Assembly: GCA_051294375.1 (NCBI GenBank)
Contig: JBJCIZ010000239.1
Location: forward strand, 3,051,476 to 3,115,475
Length of the DNA stretch: 64,000 bases
Direction of reading: 5' to 3'
Source: Paraspadella gotoi
Lineage: Eukaryota; Chaetognatha
The notes beneath the pieces were generated by a model. That model was not told the DNA's origin. It did not search any database and worked only from the letters and a program-made list of their open reading frames with translations. Position 1 is the first letter of the stretch, and every line of letters begins with the position of its first letter. The translations under genes and the position numbers were made by a program. Positions 59,721-64,000 of this stretch are shown piece after piece.

Positions 59721-60754
59721 TGCCGTTGCTATCCTAATCGCTATTGCCAGAACTAAGGTCACTGTTTTTGACGTCTCATTTCAAGATTTTATTATTTTTA
59801 GTTGCTGAATATTTAAAATTGTACAAAATTAACTCAATAGGGAGAAGTTGCTATTTGGGAATTTACGAATTTAAAAACGCAGAATAAGTATCTCATATGG
59901 GATAGATAGAGCGTGAAAGTACATTTAAAAATCATTCTTTTTTCAGTCAAAACTTTTCCTTGAAAAGAAACTTAATTAAAGTAATGATTTTGAATATGGC
60001 CGCTTCCTCTCTATTCTTATCTCTCTTCTCTATGTTTTCTTTCCAAACAACTTCTCTCGAATGCCATCCTCGTTCTCTACTTTTTATTGGGTCGGCATCG
60101 GGTCTGCACTCTGCCGGTCTTGCAGCGCCGAGGACAAACTCTCTTTCGACGTCCCTTCGTCCGTTGAATAACAAAAATTATTCGTTATTAAATACTAAAA
60201 AATGAAATATAAAGCTTTTCTCGCGTTCAACGCTCTAAATCTTGCGGTAGAAAGGTTGTCAATTCGATCAGGGCTCTCGAGTTTAGAATTCGATCAGTAA
60301 TTTTTTTTCCCCGAGATCAAGGACTCCGAAATTCAGATTCGTTTTGATTTTTTTTTTAATCTGGGGGGGGGGAGATTGATTTCTATTAATTCCTTCAATT
60401 TAAAAAAAAAAGGAAAAAGTAGTTCGAACATCGGAATTTGAAAACTAAATCAGTTCAATTGTGACATCCATTGCTGCTCGCTTAAGGAATAAAAAAGAAA
60501 AAAAAAGTATTTGGGGACAACTAAGGCATCTTGGTTACGTATTGAACACCGAGCAATGATTTAAAATACCAGAATTTAAATCGTATCTTCGATAATTATG
60601 CAGAAAGGTAGTTTTTCGTCATCGTAATCATCTTCATTATCATTTCACGCAAAACAAAACAGAGGATATATCTCAGGCCTTTATGACATTTTCGTCCCTC
60701 CGGTGTCAATTTATGACTGGACATCAAAGTGACGCGTCCGCTACACTGAGACGG

Positions 60755-60813
60755 TGACGTCACGTAACGACTTCTGACTCTGATTACGTCGCTACCGTCC
60801 ATCAATGACGTCA
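60755..60813. promoter_or_regulatory. Two perfect CRE palindromes (TGACGTCA)
   Basis: TGACGTCA at 60755-60762 and again at 60806-60813, with further half sites (GTGACGCG, TTACGTCG, TCGTCACAC) in the same 100 bp. CREB/ATF factors bind this 8-mer. No flanking gene was recognised. Confidence 0.45.
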
Positions 60814-61761
60814 CAGTCGTCACACTCAAGTCTGAGAACTTTTTTCGGTCTTTCGATCACGTTTTTAAAGTTTGTGAATACTTAAGATAATTTAATGATA
60901 AAATATTACCGAACGTATTGAGTAATAATCAAATACTTAAAACTAACAAGCTTACGACCAAGCAAACAAATCCCATTCATGATATATAAGGATCGGTGAC
61001 GCAGTTTTAAAAGCCTCGGTGAATTTAGAACCCCCTCTTGGCTCTTACTCCCCCCCCTCCGCGCCCTCTTTAAATCTGGTGCGGCGTCGTGGCTTCGCTT
61101 TTGTTTTCGCAGCACCTAAAGTGTGAGGCACCTCAATAGTATAAAGGAGAGAGAGACGGGAAGAGAGAGAGAGGAGAGGAGAGAGGAGGAGAAGGACTGA
61201 GAGAGAGAGAGCCAGAGAGAGAGGACCGAGGAGAGATAGAGCAAGAAGAGATGAGAACAATCGAGCTCCAATTTTTAACCGCATTTTTTTAACGCGATTT
61301 TTTTTTTCGGCGTCCACTTTTTTGTGTTTGACGATCGTAAGGAATTCTTCCGCTCGGATTCGTGGGAAGTTTACGAAGTATGAATAATTTCCTTGGTTAT
61401 ATTTTGAAATATTTCTTTGTCCTTTTGTTTTTTGGGTTTGTCGTTTTCTTCCGCTAGAGTTGTTTGATTCTCATTTCCAAGTTTTTTTTCGCGCGAATAT
61501 GATGAATATGAATGATACGGCGGGGATTCAAACTAAGCCATTTTATGTTAAGATTCTTTTTTAGACTCGACAGTTAATATGTCAGTATGAAAATGTTCTC
61601 CAACTCGAAAGCAAGACCCGTATCATAAATTAAAACCGTGGAATATATATACCTGATTTTTTTTAAAGTCTTTTATCTCTTTAATTCTTTCTTTCTTCCG
61701 AAAAAGAGAGAAGAAGTAGACATTTCCTCTCATTAATTCGCTACACGAATTTAAAATTAAT

Positions 61762-61797
<36 letters not shown>

Positions 61798-61948
61798 NNN
61801 NNNNNNNNNNNNNNNNNNNNNNNNNNNNNNNNNNNNNNNNNNNNNNNNNNNNNNNNNNNNNNNNNNNNNNNNNNNNNNNNNNNNNNNNNNNNNNNNNNNN
61901 NNNNNNNNNNNNNNNNNNNNNNNNNNNNNNNNNNNNNNNNNNNNNNNN
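61798..61948. other. Assembly gap (151 N)
   Basis: N run between a (GA)n tract (61765-61797) and an A run. Confidence 0.99.
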
Positions 61949-62194
61949 AAAAAAAAAAAATTAAATCCTACGTCACCCGAAAAAATTTGGTGAAGGTAGA
62001 TTTTAATTGCGTCGGCGTATTTACCAGAGAGAGAGAGAAACTTACAGTCAAAATGCTGACGGTTATAGTTCGAAATAAACGGGCCCGATGGTATAAGAAA
62101 TGCAAAATCTATTTTTTTTTTTATCTTGGCCCTTTTCATTCTCCGCCTGAGATAGACTGTCAAACTTAGATTACGTAAATTGCAACTTCTTGTT

Positions 62195-62302
62195 ATGAAA
62201 TTGGTACGACCAATATAAAAATTATCCATTCATTTAATAACTAAGCTATCTTGCCCGTAACTTTGGACAGGCTTCGGTGTTTTGCGGCCTCCATCACTCT
62301 TA
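62195..62302. repeat. R1 arm
   Basis: ATGAAATTGGTACGACCAAT, TTAATAACTAAGCTATCTTG and ACTTTGGACAGGCTTCGGTG; one arm only. Confidence 0.9.
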
Positions 62303-62646
62303 TGTGTATCTTGTAAACATGTAAATGGATTGAAAGCCTTAAAACCCACTCATATAACCTGTCCCAAATCAAGACACGAGATATAGAACAAAAGTAGATT
62401 CCGTCCTCTGAACCTTACCAACGTTCCACGATAACAGCTGAGGTTTCACGGCGCGCGAGAGATGGCGTAAGACTTTGTTCATCGAGAATGTTTAGTGGGG
62501 GATCGTGAGTTCAGTGAATGGGTTGCGTTTTAGTGAAAAAATGTTTCGGAAAATTACGATAAAAAAAGGTCCCACAATATCTTTCTGTTCGGCCACAAAA
62601 GTGGAAACAATTGTTGTTTGGAAAACACAATTCACTTGTTTCCTAT

Positions 62647-62652
62647 CACACA

Positions 62653-62696
<44 letters not shown>
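62647..62696. repeat. (CT)n microsatellite
   Basis: CACACA followed by an almost perfect CT dinucleotide run. Confidence 0.97.
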
Positions 62697-62698
<2 letters not shown>

Positions 62699-63926
62699 AA
62701 AAAAGTGAGAGGAAATGAGAAAGATTTTCACGTCTCTTCTTCACAAAATTAGTGGGATTTTCACGGGTCGATCGCGTGCGAGACTCGAAAATAAAGAATC
62801 CCCTCAAGTTTACGACTCAAAAGAGAAATGATATATACCGGGGGGAGAGAGAGAGAGAGAGACGTTCTGTAGAGTTGTTACCAATGCTAAAAAAAATAGT
62901 TCGTGACTCGTAATACGAAGATTTCATTACGAACCGACACATCGCAAAAAGGCGAAGATGGAAAAAAAAATATTTAAATAAATACATGTAGTTTACTCTC
63001 TCTCCCTCTGTGTGTGTGTGTGCCTCTCTCTCACTCACTCTTCCCCCCCCCTAACCAGCACTTGACCCAAATTACCACAAAATTACAATATATTTCTTTC
63101 CCATAATTTTCCCTCTAACCCGTCTGTCTTTTTCTCAATGAACCTTTTCCCCTTTCTTTCATTTCTTTTTTTTTCCCCAAACGCGATTTCCACAGTTGCC
63201 TTTAAAAAAACGGACACGCAAATTCTTTTTGCTTCGTCGTCGTCTTCGTCGTCGTCGTCGTCTTACGGATTTGTAACATAATCGGTACGACGACGACAAC
63301 GAAAGCTTCATCTATGAGTGCCATAAGGTTGTCCCCTTGTCGAAAACCTCTCCTTTTTTTCCTCTCTTTTCGTCGGCGGCAATAAGTAAGACACACAATC
63401 GGTTGGGGGAGAAAATCACGAAGCCGCAGCGGACCAATCGACGACGTTTTTCCTCGACAGCGAAGGAAAATTCGACCAATAGTGGAGCGAGAGTTTTTCT
63501 TGGCGACGTCGTAGAGGAAGAGGAGAATCGAAGGGAACGGCGACGACGATGAGAACGACGACGACGAGGAATCTTCGCTAAGCTCGCTCTTCCCTTCCGC
63601 GCTCTTCCTTCTCCCATAGAAAAGCACTGCGTTAGGGCGTACACGAGATAAGCATCGCCCGTTTTTTTCTGGCTTGTAAATTCGGAGGGACGCTTGTCCC
63701 TTGTCTTGTCTTATCTGATCCTGGAAAAATAACACTCGGGCGTTTGAGAAAAGAAAGGAAACGAAAATTGTGAGTAGATATATAACTAAAAATTCGCCCA
63801 CGTTTAACGATATTTTTTTGGAACACTATTTTTGGTCGCTTTCTCTGAAAAAATAAAGAAAGATGCCACAGTTAAAACACCTTTTACGTCTCGAGCCCTG
63901 TTACAACTAATATTCCAAAGTGTTTG

Positions 63927-63927
63927 C

Positions 63928-64000
<73 letters not shown>
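63927..64000. repeat. (GA)n microsatellite at window end
   Basis: Perfect GA run of more than 70 bp reaching the right edge. Confidence 0.98.

Larger units (their letters stand above)
57664..60600. other. Simple-repeat-rich region with two gaps, no supportable gene
   Basis: CTC, ACG, GTT, GAC and GTC trinucleotide or related tracts, an imperfect AACGACAAAGAC-type array (about 58620-58800) and a GAAAATA array. Open frames translate simple repeats only. The stretch 59950-60230 has open frames on both strands without recognisable homology. Confidence 0.55.
60814..64000. other. Repeat-rich end of window, no supportable gene
   Basis: GA and TC runs, one N gap and one R1 arm. A 200-codon open frame on the minus strand (63202-63801) starts at GTG and translates Ser, Arg and Thr runs, so it is not supported. 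Confidence 0.5.

Noticed and set aside
63202-63801. A 200-codon minus-strand open frame
   Set aside because: Starts at GTG rather than ATG, is dominated by Ser, Arg and Thr runs from simple repeats, and has no recognisable domain.

Overview
The window is nuclear DNA from an animal, most likely an invertebrate with a compact genome. The genes have short spliceosomal introns (mostly 60-400 bp, one of about 1.1 kb) and AT-rich intergenic spaces. The gene set is metazoan or opisthokont: SKP2, UBE2G2, C1QBP, a KCTD10/TNFAIP1-type BTB adaptor, Elongin C, C2CD3, SLC35C2, ENDOV, VPS35, MRPS12 and an mARC-type MOSC enzyme. A sponge, cnidarian or similar lineage is plausible, but the sequence alone does not fix the taxon. 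Exon models were built by hand from protein homology recalled from memory, GT/AG sites and reading-frame phase. For every multi-exon gene listed the exon lengths sum to a whole number of codons.

Layout. Positions 1 to about 44.25 kb are gene-dense. Every gene I can support there (15 firm, plus one small ORF) lies on the minus strand, head to tail, with intergenic spaces of about 0.1-1.8 kb. In the direction of transcription (right to left) the order is: mARC-like MOSC protein; an unrecognised Ig-like type I membrane protein; MRPS12; intronless VPS35; ENDOV; SLC35C2; C2CD3 with a 5.8-kb exon; a PH-domain protein of the PHETA/PLEKHJ1 type; a small protein joining a CAP-Gly domain to tandem CCCH zinc fingers; Elongin C; KCTD10-like; C1QBP; a small membrane ORF; UBE2G2; SKP2; and the first codons of a further gene cut by the window edge.

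From about 44.25 kb to 64 kb the character changes. There are no supportable genes, five of the seven N gaps lie between 54 and 62 kb, and there are long (GA)n, (TC)n, (TA)n and trinucleotide runs. Transposon-like repeats are frequent, and a 1.2-1.4 kb block is duplicated, carrying the mARC gene's start codon and upstream region. A recurring repeat, here called R1, carries the palindrome ATTGGTACAACCAAT. It occurs at least ten times, in introns and intergenic DNA, sometimes with two direct arms around a 230-bp core. A tRNA-derived SINE lies in an intron of the Ig-like gene, and its tail recurs at 57.5 kb.

Functionally the genes are mostly housekeeping. Ubiquitin pathway: SKP2 (SCF substrate receptor), UBE2G2 (ERAD E2), KCTD10-like (CUL3 adaptor), Elongin C (CUL2/CUL5 adaptor). 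Endosome and Golgi: VPS35, PHETA-like, SLC35C2. Mitochondrion: C1QBP, MRPS12, mARC. Centriole: C2CD3. I see no evidence that they act as one pathway. The most unusual gene is the CAP-Gly plus tandem CCCH protein (14387-15779), which would link a microtubule or tail-peptide binding domain to an AU-rich RNA binding module.
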